Source of the DNA: an uncultured Rikenellaceae bacterium
GTDB lineage: Bacteria > Bacteroidota > Bacteroidia > Bacteroidales > Rikenellaceae
NCBI GenBank assembly: GCA_944325305.1
Contig: CALUZO010000008.1
Location: forward strand, 62,001 to 126,000
Reading direction: 5' to 3'
Length of the DNA stretch: 64,000 nucleotides
Positions 43,711 through 53,366 of the stretch are shown here, piece after piece (within the stretch, counting starts at the first letter, position 1; every line of letters starts with the position of its first letter). The position numbers were made by a program, and so were the translations under genes. The notes beneath the pieces are model-generated. The model was not told the origin of the DNA and did not search any database. It was given only the letters and a program-made list of their open reading frames with translations.

Positions 43711-44345
43711 TCTGTTATTTTTTTGAAATTATTGAAAATTATGTGTTTAAGCTCTGTTATTTCAATCTTTTTTATTGCGGCTATCGCATTATATACATGT
43801 TCGATTGAAACTTCAGAGGTGTCGGTTTCGGCAAATATCCGTCCCAATGCCGTGTTGCTGATCGATTCAATAGTCTTCTTCGATTTAAGCGAACGTTCAC
43901 TTACTGATATGTAATACCCTTTCCCAGTGATAGTTGACGCAAGCTCTGGACTGCCGATGTAACTATGGAATACTGCGGCCTTCAAGTCGAATTCAGAGAC
44001 TGTTTTCAGTACCTCGTTATAGGCCTTTACGCAATGAAGTATTACCGGAAGATTACGTTTTTCAGCTATGGCAAGTTGCTCCCTGAAAACATCAACCTGT
44101 CGGTCGCGATCGATTTGCCTTGAAAAATCTAACCCGATCTCGCCTATTGCTGCTATTTTGGCTGTGCTTAAGAATCGGATGGCTTCAGTCATGTCGACCC
44201 TTTCTGCATCCCAGGGGTGGACTCCTGCGCTGACACAAGGGGCCTCAGGAAACGGTTGCCCGGTGCCAATCCCATAGGACACAACGCACAGAACCTCGAA
44301 ATGGTGCGTATGCGTGTGTAGGTCTATGTATGGTACATCGTTCAT
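43707..44345 (-). CDS. Short TatD-family hydrolase
   Basis: Metal-dependent hydrolase of the amidohydrolase superfamily; TatD relatives are 3'-5' DNases or repair nucleases. At 212 residues it is shorter than the usual ~255. Ligands are present: IDLHTHTH (HxH), GEIGLDF (Glu), ILHCVKAYNE (His), FHSYIG (His) and FAETD (Asp). The missing length falls mainly in loops of the barrel. It is coupled to the tcdA-like gene through a four-base overlap. It is the first gene of the minus-strand group, with a -7 element about 30 bp upstream. Confidence 0.85.
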   Translation of the reverse strand: MNDVPYIDLHTHTHHFEVLCVVSYGIGTGQPFPEAPCVSAGVHPWDAERVDMTEAIRFLSTAKIAAIGEIGLDFSRQIDRDRQVDVFREQLAIAEKRNLPVILHCVKAYNEVLKTVSEFDLKAAVFHSYIGSPELASTITGKGYYISVSERSLKSKKTIESISNTALGRIFAETDTSEVSIEHVYNAIAAIKKIEITELKHIIFNNFKKITE

Positions 44346-44367
44346 GCGCCGTCTCTTTTGCTTAATA

Positions 44368-44375
44368 CAAATATA
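44368..44375 (-). promoter_or_regulatory. Candidate promoter -7 of the TatD-like gene
   Basis: Reads TATATTTG on the minus strand, an exact TAnnTTTG, 22 bp before the ATG at 44345. Confidence 0.5.
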
Positions 44376-44529
44376 GAATTTTCATTCCAATCACTTATTT
44401 CTTTATTTTAATTCTGCTTCGCCATTAATTTTGACGACAAATATTTTGTATGCCTAAATAATTGTTTGTTAGTGTATTGCAGCTAAGTTGCAAGGCGTGT
44501 GAGTATGTTGTTAAAAAAATCACAACAAC

Positions 44530-44562
44530 TTGGTATTTTCAGAAAATAAAAATGTAAATTTG
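44530..44562 (+). promoter_or_regulatory. Promoter of the nqr operon
   Basis: -7 TAAATTTG (44555-44562) with a TTG at 44530-44532 as possible -33 (22-bp spacer, slightly long). It is about 60 bp before the nqrA ATG 44623. Confidence 0.55.
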
Positions 44563-44622
44563 CAGCGTTTTTAAATGCCACATTCCGACACAATTAAACT
44601 AAACAATAAAATCCTTAACCGA

Positions 44623-45981
44623 ATGTCGAAAACAATCAAACTGAAAAGAGGTCTCGACATCAAGCTGGTAGGGAAAGCTGAAAAACGTATCGTCGAACTT
44701 CCGATGTCAGAAAGTTATGGCGTGTCACCGCTCGATTTCGAGGGTGTCGTTCCAAAGCTACTCGTGCGACCAGGTGATGCCGTAAAGGTTGGAACGCCGC
44801 TCTTTTTCAACAAGTATCATCCCGATGTGCTCTTTACATCGCCCGTAAGCGGAACGGTGGATTGCATTACGAGAGGTGATAAAAGAAAAATCCTTGCTAT
44901 TGTAATCAATGCGGATGGCAAGCAGGAGAGCGAAAAATTCGAGACTAAACCGGCCGATAAGGCTTCTAAAGAGGAGGTAAAAGAACTGTTGCTCAAAAGC
45001 GGTCTGTGGCCATTCGTGACTCAGCGGCCTTATGGCATCGTTGCCAATCCGGCAGACGAACCTAAGGCTGTTTTTGTATCTGGGTTCAATTCGGCACCTC
45101 TTGCTCCTGATATGGATTTTGTCCTTGAGGGCGAAGACGAAAACCTTAAAGTCGGTTTCGAGGCGTTGAAAAAACTGACTGCCGGCAAAGTGCATCTCGG
45201 CATAAAGGCAGGAACGGATGGAGTCGTTTCAAGAGTTTCCAATGTCGAAAAGACCGCTTTCCAGGGACCGCATCCGGCGGGGAACGTAGGAGTGCAGATA
45301 CATCACATAGACCCTATAAATAAAGGAGAGATAGTCTGGACCCTGGACATCCAAACGGTGGCCATCATTGGACGCCTGTTCAATACGGGTAAACTCGACA
45401 TGACCAAAGTGTATGCACTCACCGGATCCGAACTCATAGAACCGGTTTATGTAAGGGCCATTTCGGGAGCTCCTTTCGTATCGCTTCTCCGAGGAAACAT
45501 CAAACGGCAGGGTCGCGATCAGAAGGTCAGGATAATCAACGGCGACGTACTCTCGGGTAAGAAAGCCGATCCGCGTGGCTATGTGGCTTCCAATACCAAT
45601 CAGATAACCGTCATTCCGGAAGGCGATAAATACGAATTTCTCGGATGGGCAATGCCTCGATGCAATAAGTTCTCGGTTTCGAGGTCCTATTTTTCATGGT
45701 TGCGCCCTAAAAGAGAGTACGTACTCGACACGAACCTGCATGGCGGTCACCGGCCATATATTGTAACCGGTCTTTTCGAACGCTATCTGCCAATGGATAT
45801 TTATCCGATGTATCTTTTCAAGGCGATCCTTGCCAAAGATATCGACAAGATGGAAAACCTCGGTATTTACGAAATAGTAGAGGAGGATGTTGCCCTGTGT
45901 GAATTCGTCGACCCGTCGAAGAACAACATACAGCAGACGGTTCGCGAAGGTATCAATCTTATGATTAAAGAGCTTAGCTAA
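44623..45981 (+). CDS. nqrA: Na+-NQR subunit A
   Basis: Cytoplasmic subunit of the sodium-pumping NADH:quinone oxidoreductase, which builds a sodium gradient. ATG 44623 (MSKTIKLKRGLDIKLVGKAE) is the family start; an upstream in-frame ATG at 44575 adds 16 unlikely residues. The product is 452 residues. Features: YGVSPLDFEGVVPKLLVRPGD, FTSPVSGTVDCITRGDKRKI, GTDGVVSRVSNVEKTAFQGP and the C-terminal FLGWAMPRCNKFSVSRSYFS. It is the first of six contiguous genes A-F. Confidence 0.97.
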   Translation: MSKTIKLKRGLDIKLVGKAEKRIVELPMSESYGVSPLDFEGVVPKLLVRPGDAVKVGTPLFFNKYHPDVLFTSPVSGTVDCITRGDKRKILAIVINADGKQESEKFETKPADKASKEEVKELLLKSGLWPFVTQRPYGIVANPADEPKAVFVSGFNSAPLAPDMDFVLEGEDENLKVGFEALKKLTAGKVHLGIKAGTDGVVSRVSNVEKTAFQGPHPAGNVGVQIHHIDPINKGEIVWTLDIQTVAIIGRLFNTGKLDMTKVYALTGSELIEPVYVRAISGAPFVSLLRGNIKRQGRDQKVRIINGDVLSGKKADPRGYVASNTNQITVIPEGDKYEFLGWAMPRCNKFSVSRSYFSWLRPKREYVLDTNLHGGHRPYIVTGLFERYLPMDIYPMYLFKAILAKDIDKMENLGIYEIVEEDVALCEFVDPSKNNIQQTVREGINLMIKELS

Positions 45982-45983
45982 TT

Positions 45984-47171
45984 ATGGAAAAACTCAGGAA
46001 TATTGTCGACAAGTTCAAACCCCAGTTCGAAAAGGGGGGCCGTTTCGGCTGGCTGCACTCGACATTCGACGGGTTCGAGACGTTTCTTTTCGTCCCGAAT
46101 ACCGTGACAAAATCGGGTGCCCACATAAGGGATGTGAACGATACAAAAAGGGTGATGATCGTAGTGGTCCTCGCTCTTATACCGGCACTCTTGTTCGGTA
46201 TGTACAATACGGGACTTCAGCACTTCCGCGCGATAGGGGAGTTGACTCAGGCCGAATCTATACTCGGATGCTGGTGGTACGGTTTCTGGAGAGTGCTTCC
46301 TCTGATACTCGTGTCTTATATAGTAGGTCTTGGGATCGAATTTATTTTTGCCCAGATACGCGGACACGAAATCAATGAAGGCTACCTCGTTAGCGGTATG
46401 CTCATTCCACTTATAATGCCTATAGACATACCGTTGTGGATGCTCGCGGTAGCAGTTGCATTTGCGGTGATTATAGGAAAAGAGGTGTTCGGCGGTACAG
46501 GTATGAATATATTCAACCCTGCACTTCTGGCTCGAGCCTTCATATTTTTTGCATACACTCCTTTTATTTCCGGAGAGACGGTATGGGTCAGAGGATTCAG
46601 TAAAGGAGGTCCTTTCGTCGACGGATTCTCCGGCGCTACACCATTGACATCGCTTTCTGAAAGCGCATCGTCCGGGACACTCGATTTCGGAGACTACTCT
46701 CTGTGGGATATGATTGTCGGTACGATACCCGGAAGTATAGGCGAGACTTCGGTGATCGCAATTCTGATCGGGGCCATAATATTGTTGTGGACCGGCGTTG
46801 CAAGTTGGCGCATAATGGTCAGCGTTTTTGCCGGAGGCCTTGTGATGGGATTGATATTCAATCTTATCGGCGGTAACGCTTACATGGACATGCCTGCATA
46901 CTATCACCTTGTTATGGGTGGTTTCGCTTTCGGTGCCGTATTCATGGCAACCGATCCGGTTACGGCATCCCAGACCAATGTTGGCAAATTTATCTGCGGA
47001 TTCCTCATAGGTGTAATTGCGGTGCTGATCCGTGTCGTTAACCCGGGCTATCCGGAAGGTATGATGCTTTCGATTCTCTTTATGAATGCGTTGGCCCCGC
47101 TCGTCGATCACTATGTGGTTGCCGCAAATGTAAGACGCCGCAACAAAAGGCTCAAAACCGTTAAAGCATAA
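45984..47171 (+). CDS. nqrB: Na+-NQR subunit B
   Basis: Integral membrane subunit with covalently bound FMN and the main sodium path. 395 residues with about ten hydrophobic segments. The FMN-attachment motif is present as DGFSGATPLTSL (Thr after SGA), as in NqrB and unlike RnfD's variant placement. GGTGMNIFNPALLARAFIFF and FMATDPVTASQTNVGKF are conserved. The gene starts two bases after nqrA. Confidence 0.97.
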   Translation: MEKLRNIVDKFKPQFEKGGRFGWLHSTFDGFETFLFVPNTVTKSGAHIRDVNDTKRVMIVVVLALIPALLFGMYNTGLQHFRAIGELTQAESILGCWWYGFWRVLPLILVSYIVGLGIEFIFAQIRGHEINEGYLVSGMLIPLIMPIDIPLWMLAVAVAFAVIIGKEVFGGTGMNIFNPALLARAFIFFAYTPFISGETVWVRGFSKGGPFVDGFSGATPLTSLSESASSGTLDFGDYSLWDMIVGTIPGSIGETSVIAILIGAIILLWTGVASWRIMVSVFAGGLVMGLIFNLIGGNAYMDMPAYYHLVMGGFAFGAVFMATDPVTASQTNVGKFICGFLIGVIAVLIRVVNPGYPEGMMLSILFMNALAPLVDHYVVAANVRRRNKRLKTVKA

Positions 47172-47186
47172 GAGGAGGGACGAGAG

Positions 47187-48029
47187 ATGAATAAGAACAG
47201 TAATTCCTATATTATAATATATTCGACCGTGATGGTCGTAATCGTGGCTCTCGTTCTGGCATTTGCATCTCTATCGCTGCAACCGATACAGAAAGCCAAT
47301 CAGGATAACGAGACCAAAGGCGCAATACTGATGTCGATCGGACAAGGTATGGATGCCGAAAAAGCCAAAGATAAAACCGCATATATCAACGAAGAGTATG
47401 CCAAATACATTATAGAAAGTTTTGCGGTCGATTCCAAGGGCAATAAGGTAGAGGGTGCGGATGCTTTCGCTCTCCTCGGAAGCCTTAAGGACGAGTATGC
47501 CAAACCTGAAAACGAACGAGTTCTCCCTGTATTTGTCGGAAAGAAAGATTCCGGTGAAAAGCTTTATATATTACCTCTCTGGGGTTCGGGACTTTGGGGG
47601 CCTCTTTGGGGCTATCTGGCTCTCGAAAGCGATATGACGACGATTTATGGAGCCGTATTCGACCATAAGGGCGAAACACCAGGTCTCGGTGCAGAAATAA
47701 CTACTGCAGCCTTCCAAAATCAATTTAAAGGGAAAAGCATTTTCAATGGTAACGAAATCGTAGGGATTAGCGTATTGAAAGGTGCCGGAAGTTCTGCAGA
47801 CAATCCTAATGCCGTCGACGCCATCAGTGGAGGTACCATAACCAGCAGGGGAGTGCAGAATATGATAATATCGAACCTGCAAGGCTATGCCGGATTTATT
47901 GAAAAAACAAAATCCGAAGATGTCGTATCATCGCCCCAAGACGAAGACCAAGCAAACCTCACCGATGAATCGACACCTGATTTGCCGGTTATCGAAGATC
48001 AATCTTTAACAGTTCGAGAAAATGAGTAA
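47187..48029 (+). CDS. nqrC: Na+-NQR subunit C
   Basis: Single-span membrane subunit with a periplasmic domain that carries the second covalent FMN. 280 residues. The N-terminal helix is at about 8-30. The attachment motif is [12 protein letters not shown], with the FMN Thr in [22 protein letters not shown] and [11 protein letters not shown] are family-specific. The C-terminal 35 residues are an acidic extension. Its 3' end overlaps nqrD by eight bases. Confidence 0.96.
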   Translation: MNKNSNSYIIIYSTVMVVIVALVLAFASLSLQPIQKANQDNETKGAILMSIGQGMDAEKAKDKTAYINEEYAKYIIESFAVDSKGNKVEGADAFALLGSLKDEYAKPENERVLPVFVGKKDSGEKLYILPLWGSGLWGPLWGYLALESDMTTIYGAVFDHKGETPGLGAEITTAAFQNQFKGKSIFNGNEIVGISVLKGAGSSADNPNAVDAISGGTITSRGVQNMIISNLQGYAGFIEKTKSEDVVSSPQDEDQANLTDESTPDLPVIEDQSLTVRENE

Positions 48030-48669
48030 AAAAGATAAAGAGCCGTTGTTCTCGGCTAAAAACAGGAAACTCCTGCTCGGGCCGCTGAGTGCCAGCAATC
48101 CTGTGGTCGTACAGATACTCGGTATCTGTTCAGCATTGGCTGTTACGGCTAAGTTGCAGCCCGCATTCGTTATGGCTATTTCGGTTACGGTCGTGACGGC
48201 ATTCTCAAACCTTATCATGTCGCTGTTGCGTAATTCCATACCGTCGCGCATACGTATAATTGTACAACTCGTGGTTATAGCCTTCCTCGTAATCCTCGTC
48301 GACCAGGTGCTCAAAGCCTATGTGTACGATGTCAGCAAGCAACTCTCGGTATTCGTCGGACTAATAATCACCAACTGTATCATTATGGGACGAGTAGAAG
48401 CGTTTGCTCTCGGTAACAAACCTTGGCCTGCCTTCCTCGACGGAGTAGGTAATGGAGCAGGTTACGGCCTTATCCTAATTATCGTCGCCATCTTCCGTGA
48501 ACTGCTGGGGGCCGGCACGCTATGGGGATATCAAGTGATACCGGCAAGTTTCTATGATGCAGGATACTCTAATAACGGTCTGATGCTGCTGCCGCCTATG
48601 GCACTCATTATCGTTGGTATTATAATCTGGGTGCATCGCAGTTGGAAAAAAGATCTTCAGGAAAAATAG
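48022..48669 (+). CDS. nqrD: Na+-NQR subunit D
   Basis: Six-helix membrane subunit related to RnfE; with NqrE it holds an intramembrane iron-sulphur centre. 215 residues. [17 protein letters not shown] carries the conserved Cys, preceded by [29 protein letters not shown] has the other conserved Cys near the first helix. The gene overlaps nqrC by eight bases and is followed by nqrE after 15. Confidence 0.96.
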   Translation: MSKKDKEPLFSAKNRKLLLGPLSASNPVVVQILGICSALAVTAKLQPAFVMAISVTVVTAFSNLIMSLLRNSIPSRIRIIVQLVVIAFLVILVDQVLKAYVYDVSKQLSVFVGLIITNCIIMGRVEAFALGNKPWPAFLDGVGNGAGYGLILIIVAIFRELLGAGTLWGYQVIPASFYDAGYSNNGLMLLPPMALIIVGIIIWVHRSWKKDLQEK

Positions 48670-48684
48670 TAAAGGCGAAAGTAT

Positions 48685-49299
48685 ATGGAAAGTTTGAATA
48701 TATTTATCAAGTCGATCTTTATCGATAATATGGTTTTCGCCTATTTCTTCGGCATGTGTTCCTACATCGCCGTAAGTAAAAGTGTGAAAACAGCCATGGG
48801 ACTCGGACTTGCCGTCATTTTTGTGATGACGATAACGGTTCCTCTGAACTGGTTGCTCAACGAGTATGTACTGAAGGGAGGGGCTCTTTCATGGATAAGT
48901 CCGGAAATGGCCAATGTCGATCTCAGCTTCCTCAGCTTTATAATCTTCATTGCCGTGATAGCATCGTTCGTGCAACTTGTCGAAATGGTGGTTGAAAAAT
49001 TTGCCCCCGGATTGTATAACCAACTCGGAATCTTCCTGCCTCTTATAGCCGTGAACTGCGCGATAATGGGCGGTTCTCTCTTCATGCAGGAACGCGATTT
49101 CACAAACCTTGGCCAGGCTGCATCTTACGGTCTGGGTTCCGGTATCGGCTGGTGGCTTGCAATAATCATGATGGCTGCCATACGAGAAAAGGTCACTTAT
49201 TCGCAAATACCGGCTCCTCTCAAAGGTGCAGGTATCACATTTATAATAACCGGTTTGATGGGGATAGCGTTCATGACTTTCCTCGGAATTCAACTGTAA
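48685..49299 (+). CDS. nqrE: Na+-NQR subunit E
   Basis: Six-helix partner of NqrD (RnfA-related), with inverted topology. 204 residues. FGMCSYIAVSKSV and PLIAVNCAIMGGSLFMQERD carry the paired Cys residues that bind the intramembrane cluster. GSGIGWWLAIIMMAAIREK is conserved. The gene sits between nqrD and nqrF with short gaps of 15 and 20 bases. Confidence 0.96.
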   Translation: MESLNIFIKSIFIDNMVFAYFFGMCSYIAVSKSVKTAMGLGLAVIFVMTITVPLNWLLNEYVLKGGALSWISPEMANVDLSFLSFIIFIAVIASFVQLVEMVVEKFAPGLYNQLGIFLPLIAVNCAIMGGSLFMQERDFTNLGQAASYGLGSGIGWWLAIIMMAAIREKVTYSQIPAPLKGAGITFIITGLMGIAFMTFLGIQL

Positions 49300-49319
49300 A
49301 CTTATAGGAGAGACAGCAG

Positions 49320-50564
49320 ATGAGTATGACAATAATTGTAGCGATAGTAGCTTTCCTGGTGGTGGTCCTGCTGCTGGTTGGCGTATTGCTCTTTGCAAAG
49401 GCAAAACTTACAAGCTCAGGCGCCGTTACGATCAACGTAAACGACGACGAAAAGGTGCTTACCGTCGAATCGGGTTCGACACTTCTTTCCACTCTTTCCA
49501 ATAACGGCATTTTCCTTCCATCGGCATGCGGTGGAGGAGGATCGTGCGGAATGTGTAGATGCCAGGTACTCGAAGGCGGCGGCGAGATACTTCCGACCGA
49601 AGTGAACTTTTTTACACGCCGCGAACAGAAGGATCACTGGCGTCTCGGTTGTCAGGTGAAAGTGAAGGAAAATCTGAAGATCCGTGTTCCGGAAGAGGTC
49701 CTCGGTGTGAAAAAATGGGAATGCGAGGTGATCTCGAATCACAACGTAGCAACATTTATCAAAGAGTTTGTCGTGAAACTTCCTCCTGGAGAGGAACTCA
49801 AATTCCGTTCAGGCGGCTATATCCAGATAGATATTCCTAAATACGATGAAATCAAATTCAGCGATTTCGATATAGATGAGGAATATCGCGAGGATTGGGA
49901 TCAGATGAAAATGTGGGATCTCGTGACCAAAAATCCCGAACCAACTTTCCGCGCATATTCGATGGCCAACCATCCGGCAGAAGGCAATATCGTAATGTTG
50001 AACATACGTATCGCCACTCCGCCTTGGGACAGAAATACGCATGCGTTCGCTAACGTAAATCCCGGTATATGTTCGTCTTACATATATTCGCTTAAACCCG
50101 GAGATAAGATAACCATCTCTGGCCCTTATGGAGAATTCTTTGTAAAAGATACTCCTAACGAAAAGATGTTCATTGGCGGTGGCGCCGGCATGGCTCCCAT
50201 GCGCTCGCATATATTCGATCAGTTCAAGACCAAACATACGAAAGTTCCGGTGACGTTCTGGTATGGCGCACGAAGTAGACGCGAAATCTTCTACGAAGCC
50301 GATTTCGAGCAGATAGAACGGGAAAACAAAAACTTCCAGTTCCATATAGCACTCTCGGAACCTAAACCGGAGGATAATTGGACAGGTTATGTTGGGTTCA
50401 TACATCAGGTTATTTTCGATAACTATCTGAAGAACCATGAAACTCCTGAAGATATAGAGTATTATCTTTGCGGCCCACCAATGATGACTGCTGCAGTATT
50501 GAAAATGTTGGACAGTCTCGGGGTCCCGGAAGACAATATAATGTTCGATAATTTTGGATCTTAA
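49320..50564 (+). CDS. nqrF: Na+-NQR subunit F
   Basis: NADH-oxidising subunit. 414 residues: an N-terminal membrane helix (about 4-26), then a 2Fe-2S ferredoxin domain with Cys70, Cys76, Cys79 ([14 protein letters not shown]) and Cys111. The FAD-binding part has RAYSMANHP and [15 protein letters not shown] [10 protein letters not shown]. The NADH part has [13 protein letters not shown] and [13 protein letters not shown]. It closes the nqr operon; the hairpin at 50583-50610 follows 19 bases later. Confidence 0.97.
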   Translation: MSMTIIVAIVAFLVVVLLLVGVLLFAKAKLTSSGAVTINVNDDEKVLTVESGSTLLSTLSNNGIFLPSACGGGGSCGMCRCQVLEGGGEILPTEVNFFTRREQKDHWRLGCQVKVKENLKIRVPEEVLGVKKWECEVISNHNVATFIKEFVVKLPPGEELKFRSGGYIQIDIPKYDEIKFSDFDIDEEYREDWDQMKMWDLVTKNPEPTFRAYSMANHPAEGNIVMLNIRIATPPWDRNTHAFANVNPGICSSYIYSLKPGDKITISGPYGEFFVKDTPNEKMFIGGGAGMAPMRSHIFDQFKTKHTKVPVTFWYGARSRREIFYEADFEQIERENKNFQFHIALSEPKPEDNWTGYVGFIHQVIFDNYLKNHETPEDIEYYLCGPPMMTAAVLKMLDSLGVPEDNIMFDNFGS

Positions 50565-50582
50565 GGATTGTCAATTAATCAT

Positions 50583-50621
50583 AAGAAAGAGGCCCGACAG
50601 CCTCTTTCTTTCTTTATTTTT
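50583..50621 (+). terminator. Terminator of the nqr operon
   Basis: An 11-bp stem AAGAAAGAGGC (50583-50593) with GCCTCTTTCTT (50600-50610) and loop CCGACA, followed by a T-rich tract. The T-rich end runs straight into the promoter of the next gene. Confidence 0.82.
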
Positions 50622-50623
50622 AG

Positions 50624-50631
50624 TACGTTTG
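50624..50631 (+). promoter_or_regulatory. Candidate nnr promoter -7 element
   Basis: TACGTTTG, an exact TAnnTTTG, 16 bp before the ATG at 50648 and three bases past the nqr terminator. Confidence 0.5.
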
Positions 50632-50647
50632 CAGTAAATATTCCGTT

Positions 50648-52135
50648 ATGAAGATACTTGTCGGAGAGCAGATCAAAAAACTGGACAGATATACCATAGA
50701 ACATGAACCAGTCGAATCCATTGATTTAATGGAGCGAGCTTCCGAAGCTATGGCTCAGATAGTTGCGCAAAAAACAGATGGAGAAAAACTGTTGGTGTTC
50801 GTCATAGGTAAGGGCAATAATGGCGGTGACGGTTTGGCTATGGCGCGGATACTGTCGCATGCAGGTATGGAGTGTTATGTTATTATGGCTTCTCCGTTGG
50901 ATGAGTTAAGCGAGGATTGTCGTTATAATTTTGACAGGCTCCCCGAGGAGGTGAAATTGATCGACGCTATACCTCCATTGTGTGAAGAATACGAGATTGT
51001 CGTTGTAGATGCCTTGCTCGGTTCCGGAATGAGAGGTAAGCCTGCCGGAGAATATAAAGAGTGGATAGACAAAATCAATGATTGCGGCCACTATGTCATA
51101 TCTATCGACCTGCCTTCCGGAATGAAGACGGAATTCGGGAATGATCCCGATTTTGTAGTGCATGCCGACTTGACATTAACCATACAGTTTCCGAAATTGG
51201 CCATGCTTCTGCCTGAGGCCGGAGAGTGCTGCGGTGAGATGGAGGTTGTGCCGATAGGATTGGATGAAGAGTTCGTCGAAAATGTGTCGACACCATATGC
51301 GTATGTTACATCAGACTTAATCTGTGACTTTATTAAACAGCGGCCAAAATTCTCTCACAAAGGCACTTACGGACATACTTTGCTTGTGTGCGGATCTGAA
51401 GGAATGTTTGGCGCCGCAGTTCTCGCTACAAATGCGGCTCTTCGTTCTGGGTGTGGGCTGGTAACAACACATGTCCCTCATAACGGAGGTATCTCTATTA
51501 ATTGCAATGCGCCATCTGCTATTGTAAGCTTGGATCCTGCCGGGTATTTTTCGAAGTTGCCTTCTGATCTCGATAAATACACATCGGTCGGCGTAGGTTG
51601 CGGATTGGGGCAGAGCAGGTGTACGACCAAGGCTTTGAAGAAACTGCTGAAAAGATCCAGGTGTGGAATCGTATTGGATGCTGATGCGCTTAATATAATA
51701 AGCAGAAATCCTGAATTTCAAAATTTGATTCCTTCGGGTTCTGTATTGACGCCTCATCCAGGAGAGTTGAAACGTCTTGTAGGTGAATGGAGTGGGGAAT
51801 CGGATAAAATAGAACGGGCTTCAGGTTTGGCTGTCAAATTAGGAGCTGTTGTGGTTGTCAAAGGTGCCTGCTCGATGATATGTATGCCCGACGGACGGGT
51901 GTATTTCAATTCTACCGGGACATCCGGAATGGCAAAAGGAGGGAGTGGGGATGTCCTGACCGGGTTGCTGGCAGGGTTAATGGCCAGAGGATACGGTGCT
52001 GAAGAGGCGTCTTTGTTGGGAGTGTATGTTCATGGAATGGCAGGAGAAAAAGCTGCTGATTATTATGGCAAAGAGGCCATGAACAGCTCTGATATCATTG
52101 ATTTTATAGGTGATGCATTCGGAGAAATGTATTGA
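50648..52135 (+). CDS. nnr: Bifunctional NAD(P)HX epimerase/dehydratase
   Basis: Repairs hydrated NADH and NADPH. 495 residues. The N-terminal YjeF_N epimerase domain (about 1-215) has VIGKGNNGGDGLAMARILSH. The C-terminal ADP/ATP-dependent dehydratase of the ribokinase-like fold has VLTPHPGELKRLVG and the catalytic GMAKGGSGDVLTGLLAGLMA. The order epimerase-dehydratase is the standard fused form. Its place directly after nqr, a main NADH consumer, may be chance. It is monocistronic, with its own promoter. Confidence 0.96.
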   Translation: MKILVGEQIKKLDRYTIEHEPVESIDLMERASEAMAQIVAQKTDGEKLLVFVIGKGNNGGDGLAMARILSHAGMECYVIMASPLDELSEDCRYNFDRLPEEVKLIDAIPPLCEEYEIVVVDALLGSGMRGKPAGEYKEWIDKINDCGHYVISIDLPSGMKTEFGNDPDFVVHADLTLTIQFPKLAMLLPEAGECCGEMEVVPIGLDEEFVENVSTPYAYVTSDLICDFIKQRPKFSHKGTYGHTLLVCGSEGMFGAAVLATNAALRSGCGLVTTHVPHNGGISINCNAPSAIVSLDPAGYFSKLPSDLDKYTSVGVGCGLGQSRCTTKALKKLLKRSRCGIVLDADALNIISRNPEFQNLIPSGSVLTPHPGELKRLVGEWSGESDKIERASGLAVKLGAVVVVKGACSMICMPDGRVYFNSTGTSGMAKGGSGDVLTGLLAGLMARGYGAEEASLLGVYVHGMAGEKAADYYGKEAMNSSDIIDFIGDAFGEMY

Positions 52136-52163
52136 AACCAAACTAAAGGATTTTGAGATGTTG

Positions 52164-52194
52164 TTTGATTTTGGAGTAATTTAGATTATATTTG
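52164..52194 (+). promoter_or_regulatory. Promoter of the 93-residue protein gene
   Basis: -33 TTTG (52164-52167) and -7 TATATTTG (52187-52194) are separated by exactly 19 bp, a full consensus match. It is 30 bp before the ATG at 52225. Confidence 0.72.
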
Positions 52195-52224
52195 TGTGTA
52201 TTAACTTTTAAAAAACAGACTGAC

Positions 52225-52506
52225 ATGGCAAGTTTAAGAATGCTGAAAAAAGATATAGATTATCTCGTAGGACAGGTCTTGGATGACAGCTACTTTACGG
52301 CATATTTTCATCCGGAAAAAAAAGCGGAAGCTATACAGATAATAGAAGAGGCTGTGGAATTTCGCAACAGTCTATTTGATCGAGTAAATTCTCCTGCTGA
52401 GAAAAATAATAAAAGTCTGGTAAAAAAACATTACGCTCAAATTAGGCGTGATATGTTTTCAGGAGTGGATAAGTTATTTGAGAAACTTAGCGGCATAGTT
52501 AAATAA
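52225..52506 (+). CDS. Small conserved protein of unknown function
   Basis: 93 residues starting at ATG 52225 (MASLRMLKKDIDYLVGQVLD); the longer frame from 52192 begins inside the promoter and is rejected. The protein is charged and helical, with no signal peptide, membrane helix or Cys. DSYFTAYFHPEKKAEAIQII and a Lys-rich centre (AEKNNKSLVKKHYAQIRRDM) are its main features. A perfect promoter and a long hairpin downstream show a real, separately transcribed gene. I recall similar short proteins in Bacteroidales but no function. Confidence 0.8.
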   Translation: MASLRMLKKDIDYLVGQVLDDSYFTAYFHPEKKAEAIQIIEEAVEFRNSLFDRVNSPAEKNNKSLVKKHYAQIRRDMFSGVDKLFEKLSGIVK

Positions 52507-52523
52507 AAAGCATACTTCTTACT

Positions 52524-52562
52524 ACACGACAAAGGCCCGGAAATTCCGGGCCTTTGTCGTGT
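52524..52562. terminator. Bidirectional hairpin between small gene and ABC ATPase
   Basis: A perfect 17-bp stem (52524-52540 with 52546-52562), core AAAGGCCCGG, loop AAATT. T tracts are short, so efficiency is less certain than its stability suggests. Confidence 0.7.
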
Positions 52563-52625
52563 ATATAATTGTAGTTTAGGATATTTGATCGCGTTATATG
52601 AAGTTTTGATTTATGTTATTTGCTT

Positions 52626-53366
52626 CTAATTATGTTCTTTCAGAACCGTATGCGGTATATGGCCGTGAGCAACTATCTGTATGGGGCAATTATAGTTTTC
52701 GAGTTGTTCGGCGGTGATCAGATTAGAGCTATGTCTGTGAACATATTTGTTGACACAAACTATGTTTTTAACAACACTCGTAATGGTTCCTATATCATGT
52801 GATACCATTACTATCGCCATTCGTTGATTCAATTCCTGCAATATTTCGTAAAGTTCTTTTTCAAATTTGTTATCGACAAAATTTGCAGGTTCGTCAAGAA
52901 TCAGGAGTTTGGGTTCTGAAACAATGGCCCGACAGAGTAGGGCGCGTTGCATTTCCCCTCCGGAAATACTTCCGATGGGCTTCGAGGCGATATGTGCAAT
53001 GCCAACTTTTTTCAGAATCTCGCCCGCTATTTTATATTTGTTTTTGCCAAAACGGAAAACACCCGGTTCCTGCAAGCCTGATACTACAACATCTATTACG
53101 GATACGGGGAATAACTTGTCGAATTCGGTGAGTTGTGGCAGATATCCGATTTTAGGTTTACCATCCGATATAAGCTCCTGGGCAAATGAAATGTCTCCCG
53201 TGAAAGGGATTAGACCGAGAATGGCTTTCATCAATGTCGTTTTGCCGCCGCCATTGGGCCCAATAACCCCTAAAAAATCGTCGGATTCGATAGTGAGGTT
53301 TACATGGCTCAATACCTCTTTGTCCTCGTATGACACCGACATGTCGGAGATTGATACATATTTCAT
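52626..53366 (-). CDS. Metal-type ABC transporter ATP-binding protein
   Basis: ATPase subunit resembling ZnuC/MntB, which energise zinc or manganese uptake. I choose ATG 53366 (MKYVSISDMSVSYEDKEVLS), which overlaps the stop of the binding-protein gene (ATGA), giving 246 residues. Walker A is GPNGGGKTT, the Q-loop is GYLPQLTEFD, the signature SISGGEMQRALLCRA, Walker B LLILDEPANFVD and the switch His MVSHD. No permease gene follows: downstream lie only a hairpin and an opposite-strand gene. The transporter needs a permease from elsewhere. Confidence 0.9.
   Translation of the reverse strand: MKYVSISDMSVSYEDKEVLSHVNLTIESDDFLGVIGPNGGGKTTLMKAILGLIPFTGDISFAQELISDGKPKIGYLPQLTEFDKLFPVSVIDVVVSGLQEPGVFRFGKNKYKIAGEILKKVGIAHIASKPIGSISGGEMQRALLCRAIVSEPKLLILDEPANFVDNKFEKELYEILQELNQRMAIVMVSHDIGTITSVVKNIVCVNKYVHRHSSNLITAEQLENYNCPIQIVAHGHIPHTVLKEHN

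Noticed and set aside
45978..47111. 377-codon antisense frame opposite nqrB
   Set aside because: Low-complexity His/Tyr/Arg composition; the plus strand encodes nqrB.
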